NCBI GenBank assembly: GCA_041484525.1 | Contig: JBGPHT010000079.1 | Span: 1 to 34,455, forward strand | Origin: JBGPHT01 sp041484525 | GTDB taxonomy: Bacteria > Acidobacteriota > Terriglobia > Bryobacterales > Bryobacteraceae | Direction: 5' to 3' | DNA: 34,455 nucleotides | In this document: positions 14,582 to 23,249 of the stretch, in pieces | Position numbering within the stretch: the first letter of the stretch is position 1 | How the letters are laid out: each line of letters opens with the position of its first letter | The notes under the pieces: model-generated | Told to the model about the DNA's origin: nothing | The model's database searches: none | Seen by the model: only the letters and a program-made list of their open reading frames with translations | Position numbers and translations under genes: made by a program

Positions 14582-15991
14582 ATGGCACTCTTCAATGGAA
14601 TTCAGATGGGTCCGCACACGATGCTGGACGAGGGCATCGAGCGCTGCCTCGATCTGATTCAGGACACCGCGGGCATCAACGCCCTGATGGTTTATAGCCA
14701 CACCTATCACGATGACCTGAAGAAGCCGCCGCAGGTGCTGGCCGCCGATCACGGCGTGCCGGCGCGCGATATGCGCAATCGAAAGCTGCCCTCAGTGTGG
14801 GTCAGGCATCACGATGAAGCTTTCAAGAGCACCGTTCTGCGTCATCAGCAGGTCGACAAGAGCTTTGAGTATGCGGATCGCGATTTGCTGGCGGAGTTGG
14901 TGGAGCCGTGCCGCAAGCGCGGCATGAAGTTGTATGCGCGAATCCTCGAAGGAGCCGGGCGCGAGGCCGCCGAAGGCGTCAGCGGCTTTGCCGAAGTGCT
15001 GACCCGCGACATCTATGGACGGCCGTCATCGCCGCCGTGCTGGAATCACCCGGACTACCGGCGTTTTTGGATCTCGACCGTCGAGGATCTGTTTCGCAAT
15101 TACCAATTGGACGGCTTTCAGTGGGGCGCCGAACGCCACGGACCGCTGATGAACCTGCTGCTCACGGGGCGGACACCATTTTGTTTTTGCGAGCACTGCC
15201 GCGCCCGGGCGCGTGCCAAGGGCATTGATGCGGAGCGCGCACGCAGCGGCTTCGAAGCGTTGTACACCTATGTCCAAGCGCTCCTCGCAGGCAAGGCGAA
15301 GGCCGAAGACGGCGTCTTTGCCGGCGCGCTGCGCGTGCTGCTGCGATACCCGGAAATCCTGTCGTGGGAATTCCAATATCGCCAGTCGCGCGAGGAAACG
15401 GAACAGGCTATGTTCGGCGCCATCAAGGGCATTCAGCCTGGAGCGCAGGTCGGTTGGCACCTTTCCCACCAGCAATCGAGCTACGACCTTGTCTATCGCG
15501 CCGAGATGAGTTATGCCGACATGGCGCCCTACTCCGATTTCATCAAGTTCATCGCGTACCACGACATATTGGCGCCGCGCATCCGGTGGTGGTATCTCGA
15601 TCGGCTGCACAAGAGTGTTTTGAGCGAAGTGCCGCTCGATGAATCGCTCAGCGTTTACTACGGCCTGTTTGGCTACGACAAGAAGGCGGAGCCGGGCGTC
15701 GACCAATTGGACAACACCGGGTTCTCGCCGGAATATGTGTATCGCGAGACGAAGCGGAGCGTCGCTTCCGCGGACGGCAAAGCGAAGATTTATCCCGGGA
15801 TCGGTTTTGACGTGCCATGGGGATCGAACCACGTGCCGGCCGATCCAGAGAAAGTCTACCAATGTGTCGTCAGGGCCTTCGACGCAGGCGCCGACGGCAT
15901 CGTCGTGTCACGCGAATACGAGGAAATGCGCGTCCCCAACCTGAGGGCGGTGGGACGCGCGATGCGAGATATTCAGAAGCAGCGTGGATGA
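14582..15991 (+). CDS. TIM-barrel, GH42-like protein without signal peptide (paralogue 3)
   Basis: 469 residues. It begins MALFNGIQMGPHTMLDEGIE, so the mature domain of paralogue 2 starts at residue 4 with no export signal; only 12 bp separate it from the preceding stop, leaving no room for a hidden one. Landmarks are kept: PPCWNHPDYR (Cys153), FQWGAERHGPL (Glu184), CFCEHC (Cys201, 203, 206), the long MSYADMAPYSDFIKFIAYHD segment and SREYEEMRVPNL. No frameshift is seen, which argues for a functional protein. It is either cytoplasmic or is exported as a partner of its Tat-bearing sibling. The stop lies 10 bp from the convergent PQQ dehydrogenase gene. Confidence 0.7.
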   Translation: MALFNGIQMGPHTMLDEGIERCLDLIQDTAGINALMVYSHTYHDDLKKPPQVLAADHGVPARDMRNRKLPSVWVRHHDEAFKSTVLRHQQVDKSFEYADRDLLAELVEPCRKRGMKLYARILEGAGREAAEGVSGFAEVLTRDIYGRPSSPPCWNHPDYRRFWISTVEDLFRNYQLDGFQWGAERHGPLMNLLLTGRTPFCFCEHCRARARAKGIDAERARSGFEALYTYVQALLAGKAKAEDGVFAGALRVLLRYPEILSWEFQYRQSREETEQAMFGAIKGIQPGAQVGWHLSHQQSSYDLVYRAEMSYADMAPYSDFIKFIAYHDILAPRIRWWYLDRLHKSVLSEVPLDESLSVYYGLFGYDKKAEPGVDQLDNTGFSPEYVYRETKRSVASADGKAKIYPGIGFDVPWGSNHVPADPEKVYQCVVRAFDAGADGIVVSREYEEMRVPNLRAVGRAMRDIQKQRG

Positions 15992-16001
15992 ACGGGCCCC
16001 G

Positions 16002-18148
16002 CTACTGACGGGCGGCAGCGTGGCCGAGGTTCTTAGCCAGGTAATCCTCCACTCGCCGAATCTCATCCTTCGTGCCTTCGGCTCCGCGCGCTACCATGCC
16101 CTCCACCTCGAGCTTCCATTCCTGCCGGCTCATTCTGGTCTGCGCGAAGGTCTCTACCCCATGACACTTTCCGCAAATCCGCATGACTAGCGCCTTGCCC
16201 TCGACGTCGGGCAAGACTGCGCTCGCCGTATCGGAAGCCGCGCTCTCGCCTGCGTCAGCCGGTGCGCGTGACGTCACATCTCGCGCCGGTTGATCCGGAC
16301 CGTCAGCGTCCAGTGCAAAAACCATGATGCTATCGGCGCTATTACTCGACATATCGCCGACGTTTCGCAAGTGCGCCGGGCCGCCCGCCGCGATCGCCAC
16401 GTACTGCTTGCCATTCCGTCCCAGATAAGTAATGGGCGTGGCATTGCCGGTCGCGTCGAGCCGCGCCGTCCAAAGTTCCCTGCCAGTTGAGGACTCGAAC
16501 GCCCGCATGCGCGAATCGTTGGTGGCAGCGATGAAGACCAGTCCGCCGGCCGTCGCGATGCTTCCACCCACGTTGGGCGTGCCGGTATTCTCGAGGCCCT
16601 GCGCCCGCAATTCGTCGAAGTTGCCGAGCGGCACCTTCCACGCCACATCGCCGGTTTTCGTATTCACCGCCGCGAGCTCGCCCCATGGCGGCTTCTGGCA
16701 CGGGTAGTGGTCCTGATCCAGGAATCGCTCGTAAGCCCTCTGGTTGCGATACGCCATCGGAGCACCCGCCGTGCCCGCTACCAGGTGCCCGATTCCGCCC
16801 ATGTTGGTCGTGTTCACGAAGACGTACCCGAGACTCGGATCGAACGACACCCCGCCCCAGTTGCCACCACCCATGGCGCCCGGGAAGACCAGTGTCGGCT
16901 GCGTCCGTAAGGCGTATAGAGCGATCCGCCTCGCAGATGGTCGAACAAATCCCGACAATATCGCTGCGCGTCGGGCGTTCGCGTACTCAGCTCATCGCGC
17001 GTGACACTGGTGCGCGCCAGCGGCGGCGGCTTCAGCGGAAACGGCTGCGTGGGCCAGGCTTCTTCGCCGGGAACATCGCTCTTCGGCACCGGCTGCTCTT
17101 CGACACCGAAGATCGGCTTCCCCGTCATGCGGTCGAGGATGAACAGCAGGCCCATTTTCGTAATCTGCGCGACGGCGGGAATCCTGCGACCGGCCTGCAC
17201 GGCTTCGATCAGCGCAGGCGCGCCGGGTACGTCGTAGTCGAAGATGTCGTGGTGTACCAGTTGGTAGGACCAGCGCAGCTTGCCGGTTGCCGCGTCCAGC
17301 GCGATCACGCAATTCGCGTAGAGGTTGGTACCGATCCGGTCGCCGCCGTAAAAGCTGTCGGCCGGATTTCCGGTCGACAAAAGAACCAGCCCGCGCTCCC
17401 GATCCACCGTGATGAGACCCCACAGGCTGGGCCCGGAACGATCCCGCCACCCTTCCCTGCCCCATGTCCCGTCGCCTGGTTCGCCGGGTTGAGGCACGGT
17501 ATGAAAACGCCAGACCATCTTTCCTGTTCGGACATCGAAAGCGCGTGGATCTCCGCTCGGTCCCTTGGTTGGGCCCTCTTGTGTACTCGGAGCCACGATC
17601 GCCAGATCGCGGTAGATTGCCGGCGGCGACGCGATCGCGTACCCGGCCTTCGGATACTGGTCGGCGACGCCCGCGCGAAGATCGACTTCTCCGTTGTCGC
17701 CGAAATCAGAAATCGGCTTTCCCGTTTTGGCTTCGAGGGCGATCGGACGGCCATCGCCGGTCCCAAATAGGATTCTCGGCGGAGTGCGTCTGTCGCCCGG
17801 CCAGTACGAAACGCCCCGGTGCTCCCGCGGCGCCCGAACTTTTGGATCGTAACTCCAGATCGGTTTTCCGGTCTCGGCATCAAGCGCAACAATCTTGCCC
17901 AGTTGCGTGGAGGCATACATCGTAATGCCCACGACCAGCGGAGTGCATTCGAATTGACGGCCGACTTCGCCGGTGTGGTAGGTCCACGCGAGCCGCAATC
18001 GAGACACGTTCTTCGAACTGATCTGGTTCAGCGGTGAATATCGCATGCCTCCCGGATCGTGGCCGTACGCTGGCCAGTCGGTCTGTCCGAAAAGCGGCGG
18101 CAACAAGGCTACGAGGATAGCTGCGTAAACGGGCGACACTCTACTCAA
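16002..18148 (-). pseudogene. PQQ-dependent dehydrogenase with C-terminal cytochrome c domain, one frameshift
   Basis: Two overlapping minus frames join into one quinoprotein of ~710 residues. The first (to about 16908) has a Sec signal (VYAAILVALLPPLFGQ), then TDWPAYGHDPGGMRYSPLNQ, the usual start of quinoprotein glucose/alcohol dehydrogenases, and propeller blades such as GKIVALDAETGKPIWSYD and GRPIALEAKTGKPISDFG. After GGSLYTPYG one base is missing and the second frame resumes with TQPTLVFPGAMGGGNWGG, further blades, and a cytochrome c domain whose haem site CGKCH is at 16159-16176. The enzyme would oxidise sugars or alcohols in the periplasm and pass electrons to its own haem. TTG is the likely start (18148). 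The remainder is well preserved, so the lesion may be a consensus error or very recent. Confidence 0.8.
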
Positions 18149-18290
18149 TGTATCGTTCCTTGCCGGGATCCGGAAGCCCGATGAAGCGGGTCATCTCTGC
18201 GCCGTAGGTTGTGCAATCGCTATCAGGATTGCCCCCGGATGGCCTCCGCTTCGTCGCGATTCCCACGGCGGCCGGCTGCAATGTGCGCGT
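18141..18290 (-). CDS. Small open frame overlapping the PQQ dehydrogenase start, unknown
   Basis: A minus-strand frame of 49 codons, open from a TAA at 18293-18291 to TAG at 18143-18141, ending PDSDCTTYGAEMTRFIGLPD followed by PGKERYIE. It overlaps the TTG start of the PQQ gene by 8 bases, a coupling-like layout. It has no good start codon (TTG or none) and no recognisable family. It may be the end of a lost upstream gene, a small protein, or chance. The 18149-18305 interval otherwise holds only the putative promoter of the rightward gene at 18366. Confidence 0.2.
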   Translation of the reverse strand, partial: TRTLQPAAVGIATKRRPSGGNPDSDCTTYGAEMTRFIGLPDPGKERYIE

Positions 18291-18304
18291 TTACAAGATT
18301 AGCC

Positions 18305-18333
18305 TTTGCGGACCACCACGTTTGATGTAGAAT
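18305..18333 (+). promoter_or_regulatory. Putative promoter of the glycan-degradation operon
   Basis: TTTGCG (18305-18310) and TAGAAT (18328-18333) with a 17-bp spacer. The -10 matches five of six consensus positions, the -35 only three. Start of transcription would be near 18340, giving a leader of ~26 bases containing AAGGAG (18354-18359) six bases before the ATG at 18366. This would drive the run of genes to 28636. Confidence 0.35.
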
Positions 18334-18365
18334 CGTCACAATCCGGCAAAACGGAAGGAGATGGG

Positions 18366-19889
18366 ATGAGATCGCCGTTTCTGGAGCGCAGGGCATTCTT
18401 TCGGTTGTGCGCCGCGTGTTCGGCCTTTCTGACCCAGCCCCTCAATCGCCGGGCAAAGGCGGTTCCGCAAGCCAACCGGACCGCTGTCAAACATCGCAAA
18501 GATTTCGTTGGCATCCAAGTCAAGCCTTATGCGTGGGTCGACGAGGGCATTGACCAGCTTCTCGACAACATCCAGAAAAAGGGCGCGGTCACTACCGTCT
18601 GGGCCTACACCTACGATTTTTCCGAAGCACGCATGACGCGTGACGGCGCCATTCCCTTGCCCGATCACGGCGTGCCGGGGAGTCCGGGTTTTGTGGGAGG
18701 CGCATTCTACGACTACGACCAAAAGTATTTCCGCAACACCAGCTTGAAAGATTTTCGTTCGCCCGACTACGGCAAGTTCAACGTCATCACCGACGTCGCG
18801 TCGAAGGTGAAAGCCCGCGGCATGGACTTCTTCTGCTGGGACTACAACAACGCCGTCCCCATCATGAACCGCAGCATCCCGGGGTTCCCCAAGGTCACCG
18901 AGATCGACGTATATGGGCGGCGCACCACCAGTCCCTGTTTCAACCATCCCGATTATCGCGCGCACCTGAGCGGCAAAATCGAGAGCCTGTTGAATGGCTA
19001 CGCGAGCGAGGTGGACGGCATCGCCTGGGGCTGCGAGCGCATGGGCCCGTTTCAAAACATGATCGGCGGCACCTGGAGCACCACGGGCATTTCCTGTTTC
19101 TGCGAACACTGCCGCGCGAAGGCTCGCGATCGCGGCGTCTCGGTGGAGCGGGCGCAGCAAGGCTACCGCCAGCTCGACCAGTTATTCCAGGCCGCCGCGC
19201 AGGACCGGCGTCCCGTGGACGGCTATTTCGTGACAGTCTGGCGCCTGCTCCTCGAATACCCTGAAATCCTGAGCTGGGAAAAACTCTGGACCGACACTTA
19301 TCACGAAGTGCGATCCGAGCTGTATGGCATCGGCAAGTCAATTGCGCCCGAGAAGCCGTTCGGCTTCCACATCATGCAGAACATGAGTTTCAGCCCCTTC
19401 TATCAGGCAGAAGAGGATTATTCCCGAACCAAGGATTACACCGACTACCTGAAACTCGCGACTTACAACAACGCGGCTGGTTCGCGCATGGCTGCCTATC
19501 TCGATCGCCTGAGCGCCACCATCTTTCATGATGCCAGTCCGAAGGATTTCCTACCCTTCTACTACAAGATCATGAATTACCAGGAGGGCCCCTACGACCA
19601 ACTGCCCAAGTCAGGACTCTCGGCCGATTACGTCGCGCGCGAGACTAAGCGTGCCGTCGCGGGAGTAGCGGGTCAAGCCAAGATTTATCCGGGAATCGAT
19701 ATCGATGTACCAACCAAACGGACAGACAAGAGGACTACGCCGGATGATGTCCGCCAGGCGGTGCGGGCCGCGTTCGGCGCCGGTGCCGACGGAGTGGTGT
19801 TGTCGCGCGAGTACGTGGAAATGTGGCTCGCGAACCTTTCGGCCGCAGGCGATACGCTGCGGGAGATTTTCGGGAAACGGCCTGCGTAA
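18366..19889 (+). CDS. Tat-exported TIM-barrel, GH42-like protein (paralogue 4)
   Basis: 507 residues from the ATG at 18366 (AAGGAG six bases upstream; the frame opens earlier but that part is not protein-like). The signal is MRSPFLERRAFFRLCAACSAF, with a twin Arg but a less regular Tat box. Landmarks sit at the same residue numbers as in paralogue 1: SPCFNHPDYR (Cys191), IAWGCERMGPF (Glu224), CFCEHC (Cys244, 246, 249), then FHIMQNMSFSPFYQAEEDY and REYVEMWLANL. It heads a rightward series of receptor, GH39, GH3, sugar-acid dehydratase and GH127 genes, which is the best evidence that the family acts on glycans. Molecular activity remains unknown. Confidence 0.72.
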   Translation: MRSPFLERRAFFRLCAACSAFLTQPLNRRAKAVPQANRTAVKHRKDFVGIQVKPYAWVDEGIDQLLDNIQKKGAVTTVWAYTYDFSEARMTRDGAIPLPDHGVPGSPGFVGGAFYDYDQKYFRNTSLKDFRSPDYGKFNVITDVASKVKARGMDFFCWDYNNAVPIMNRSIPGFPKVTEIDVYGRRTTSPCFNHPDYRAHLSGKIESLLNGYASEVDGIAWGCERMGPFQNMIGGTWSTTGISCFCEHCRAKARDRGVSVERAQQGYRQLDQLFQAAAQDRRPVDGYFVTVWRLLLEYPEILSWEKLWTDTYHEVRSELYGIGKSIAPEKPFGFHIMQNMSFSPFYQAEEDYSRTKDYTDYLKLATYNNAAGSRMAAYLDRLSATIFHDASPKDFLPFYYKIMNYQEGPYDQLPKSGLSADYVARETKRAVAGVAGQAKIYPGIDIDVPTKRTDKRTTPDDVRQAVRAAFGAGADGVVLSREYVEMWLANLSAAGDTLREIFGKRPA

Positions 19890-19913
19890 CCGAGCCACAG
19901 CAAGGAGAAGAAG

Positions 19914-21552
19914 ATGAAACGATTTGCCATGTTGAACGGGATGATCGCGGTCATCCTGGCAATCTTGAATCCAGGTACGATTCGGGCGCAGGCGGTTGCC
20001 AACGCTACGATTCACGGCGTGGTCAGCGACCCCAGCGGCGCCTTCGTTGCGGGCGCACAAATCCGGGCGAAGCAGACAGACACCGCGTTGGTGCGCACGA
20101 CGGTCAGCGGCACGGATGGCTCCTTCGTGGTGCCGAATCTGCCGGTGGGTCCGAACAGCTTCGAGGTGGAGGCTTCCGGGTTCAACAAGTATGTGCAATC
20201 CGGCATCATCCTGCAGGTGGGAAATAACGTCCTGGTGAACGTCACGCTGCAATTGGGTGCGGTCACGCAGGAGTTGCGAGTGTCCGCCAATGCGGCCATG
20301 GTCGAGACCTCGGACACCTCGATCGCAGCCGTGGTAGACCAGCGCCGGATCATGGATCTCCCGCTGAACGGCCGGCAGGCAACTGACTTGATTCTCCTGT
20401 CCGGAGGCGCCAGTGTGCCGCCGGGAGCCGCTGGACGGTTTATCACCACGCACGACTACGTGTCCTCGTCCGGTGTATCCATTTCGGGCGGACAAGAGAA
20501 TGGCAACAACTATCTGCTCGACGGCGGCGATCATAACGACACGCACTCGAATGTCAATCTGCCTTTCCCCTTCCCTGACGCTCTGCAGGAATTTAGCGTT
20601 CAGACCAACGGCGTCTCGGCGCGATATGGACTGCATCCGTATGCCGTGGTCAATGCCATTACCAAGTCCGGCACCAATCAGATCCACGGCGATCTTTTCG
20701 AATTCGTTCGCAATGGGGCCTTCAATGCGCGCAATTATTTTGCAGCGACGCAAGACAGCTTGCGGCGGAACCAGTTCGGAGGAACCATCGGCGGGCCAAT
20801 CGTCAAAGACAAGCTGTTCCTGTTTAATGGCTTTCAAGCCACAAAAACGCGCACGGCGCCGCCCCAGACCATCAGTTTCGTGCCTACACAAGCAGTACTG
20901 AACGGAGACTTCAGCACACTGGAATCGGCTGGCTGCCAGTCGAGCAAGAAAGCCGTGACGCTGATCGACCCCACCACCAGCCAGCCCTTCCCCAACAATT
21001 TCATCAGCCCCACGCGCTTCAGCGTGCCGTCGGTGGGTCTGGCGAAACTGATTCCCGTGGCGACTAATCCTTGCGGCCAGTTCACCTATGCGATCCCCAA
21101 CCCGAACAACGAGAACCAGTATGTTGGCCGCGTAGACTGGCTGCAGAGCTCGCGGAACAACATGTATGGCCGCTTTTTCGTAGCCGATTACGACAACGCT
21201 CCCTACTATACCGGCAACATTCTGACGACGACACGGTCCGGGCTCGAAGAGCGGGCCACATCGGTGGTGTTGGCGGACCAATACAGCCGCCGCTCCCAAT
21301 TTTGCATACGGCAACTCCGGCCTCCGCATCCTCTATCCGGACATCCTACGGACCATCGATTTCTCGCTGTTCAAGCAGTTCCAAATCAGCGAACGGTTGA
21401 AGCTGCAGTTCCGCTGGGAGGCTTTCAACTTGCCGAATACGCCCAGTTTCGCGTCACCGAATGCCACGCTCGATACCAGCACAGTGGGACGCGTAACCGC
21501 CACTTCCACTGCGCCGCGACAAATGCAGGTAGCGCTGAAGCTTTCTTTCTGA
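19914..21552 (+). pseudogene. Oar-like TonB-dependent receptor with large internal deletion
   Basis: The first ~460 codons are a normal Acidobacteria receptor: signal peptide (MKRFAMLNGMIAVILAIL), a carboxypeptidase-regulatory-like domain (ATIHGVVSDPSGAFVAGAQI), a plug with VVDQRRIMDLPLNGRQATDL and SISGGQENGNNYLLDGGDHN, and the first barrel strands up to about VVLADQY. Near 21298 the sequence jumps, in another frame, to the typical last ~85 residues: NFAYGNSGLRILYPDILRTI, FSLFKQFQISERLKLQFRWE, ending QMQVALKLSF and TGA at 21552. Complete members have ~1,000-1,200 residues, so about 450-600 are missing. Transport function must be lost unless the gap is an assembly collapse. AAGGAG precedes the ATG. 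It sits between the GH42-like gene and GH39, where the outer-membrane importer of the locus would be expected. Confidence 0.8.
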
Positions 21553-21556
21553 TCCC

Positions 21557-23239
21557 ATGACGAAACCGTACCTCGCTGTTCTCGGTCTGTGCGCCGCCGC
21601 GCTCATTCCGTCCGCCGCGGCCCAGTCCGTTTCCATTCAGGTGGACGCAGGCAAGCGTACCGGACCGCTCCGCCCCGTGTGGTCGTTCTTCGGTCACGAT
21701 GAGCCGAACTATACCTACATGAAGGACGGCAGAAAGTTGCTGTCCGAAATCTCCGCGTTCAGTTCCGTGCCGGTGTATGTGCGCGTTCACAGCCTGCTGG
21801 TGACAGGCGATGGCAAGGCTGCTCTCAAGTGGGGCTCGACCAATGCCTACACCGAAGACGCTTCCGGCAAGCCGGTCTACGACTGGACCATCACCGACCG
21901 CATCTTCGACACGTACATGGAAAGGAAGATGAAGCCGCTGGTTCAGATCGGTTTCATGCCGGAGGCTCTCTCCTCTCACCCGCAGCCTTATGGGCACCAT
22001 TGGAAACCGGGCGATAACTACAACGACATCTATACTGGCTGGGCCTATCCACCCAAGGACTATGGTAAGTGGGCGGAATTGGTTTACCAGTGGGTGCAGC
22101 ATTGCGTGCAGAAGTACGGCAAGGCCGAAGTGGAATCGTGGCTGTGGGAGGTTTGGAACGAGCCCAATATCGGCTATTGGAAAGGCACACCCGAGGAGTA
22201 TCACAAGCTGTACGACTACTCGGCCGACGCTGTAAAAAGGGCGCTGCCCACGGCGCGGATCGGCGGCCCCGATTCCACCGGGCCGGCGAACAACAATGCC
22301 GGGACATTCCTGCGGAGCTTCCTGAACCACGTGACTCAAGGCAAGAACTATGTGACCGGCCAGACAGGCTCGCCCTTGGATTTCGTCAGCTTCCACGCCA
22401 AGGGATCGCCCAAGTTTGTCGAAGGCAATGTGGTGATGGGAATCGAGAACCAGCTTCGGGACTTGGCGAAAGGTTTTGAGATCATCTCTTCCGTACCGCA
22501 AGTAAAGGGACTGCCGATCATCATCGGAGAGTCCGACCCGGAGGGCTGCGCGGCGTGCTCTTCGCGCGTATATCCACAAAACGCCTACCGCAACGGTCTT
22601 ATGTACGCGAGTTACACGGCCGCCGTCATGCCGCGCCACCTCGATTTAGCGGCTAAGTACGGCGTGAACCTGCTGGGCGCGGTCACGTGGGCGTTCGAGT
22701 TCGAGGATCAGCCCTATTTCGATGGCTTCCGCGATCTTGCCACCAACGGCATCGACAAGCCCGTTTTGAGCGTCCATCGCATGCTCGGAATGATGACCGG
22801 AGATCGAGTCGCGGTGGACAATCCGGCCGAGGCCTCTCTGGATAGCATGTTGGCAGCGGGGGTCAAGGAGAAACCCGACGTGCACTCGACGGCCGCGATC
22901 GATGCACACTCGGCTTCTGTCCTGGTATCGAACTATCACGACTCCGCGAAGGCCGGCCCACCCTCCCCCATCGATCTCACTATCTCTGGTCTGCCGCGCG
23001 GTCGAATCCTACTGCAGCATTACCGCGTGGACGGCGAGCACAGCAACTCGTATGAGCTGTGGAAGAAATTGGGATCGCCGGCGCAACCGACTGCAGAGCA
23101 ATATGCGCAGCTCGAGTCAGCCGGACAACTACAGTTATTGGAGTCACCTCGCTGGATTACATCGCAAGATGGCCGCGCTCACGTATCGTTCCTGCTGCCG
23201 CGCCATGGTGTGTCACTGATCCTACTCACCTGGCAATAA
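21557..23239 (+). CDS. Secreted glycoside hydrolase family 39 (beta-xylosidase-like)
   Basis: 560 residues with Sec signal (YLAVLGLCAAALIPSAAAQ). The (beta/alpha)8 domain shows WLWEVWNEPNIGYW with acid/base Glu202 and PIIIGESDPEG with nucleophile Glu325, the clan GH-A pair as seen in GH39 beta-xylosidases. After ~430 a beta-sandwich follows (VLVSNYHDSA..., ISGLPRGRILLQHYRVDGEH). GH39 members hydrolyse beta-xylosides or related glycosides with retention; a xylose or uronic side chain is a fair guess. The ATG lies 4 bases after the true receptor stop; no strong ribosome site, so coupling is likely. It is followed by GH3 after 10 bp. Confidence 0.85.
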   Translation: MTKPYLAVLGLCAAALIPSAAAQSVSIQVDAGKRTGPLRPVWSFFGHDEPNYTYMKDGRKLLSEISAFSSVPVYVRVHSLLVTGDGKAALKWGSTNAYTEDASGKPVYDWTITDRIFDTYMERKMKPLVQIGFMPEALSSHPQPYGHHWKPGDNYNDIYTGWAYPPKDYGKWAELVYQWVQHCVQKYGKAEVESWLWEVWNEPNIGYWKGTPEEYHKLYDYSADAVKRALPTARIGGPDSTGPANNNAGTFLRSFLNHVTQGKNYVTGQTGSPLDFVSFHAKGSPKFVEGNVVMGIENQLRDLAKGFEIISSVPQVKGLPIIIGESDPEGCAACSSRVYPQNAYRNGLMYASYTAAVMPRHLDLAAKYGVNLLGAVTWAFEFEDQPYFDGFRDLATNGIDKPVLSVHRMLGMMTGDRVAVDNPAEASLDSMLAAGVKEKPDVHSTAAIDAHSASVLVSNYHDSAKAGPPSPIDLTISGLPRGRILLQHYRVDGEHSNSYELWKKLGSPAQPTAEQYAQLESAGQLQLLESPRWITSQDGRAHVSFLLPRHGVSLILLTWQ

Positions 23240-23249
23240 GGAGAAGAGG

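Noticed and set aside
19611..21329. 572-residue minus-strand open frame over paralogue 4 and the TonB receptor
   Set aside because: Antisense of conserved coding sequence; no signal, domain or ribosome site.
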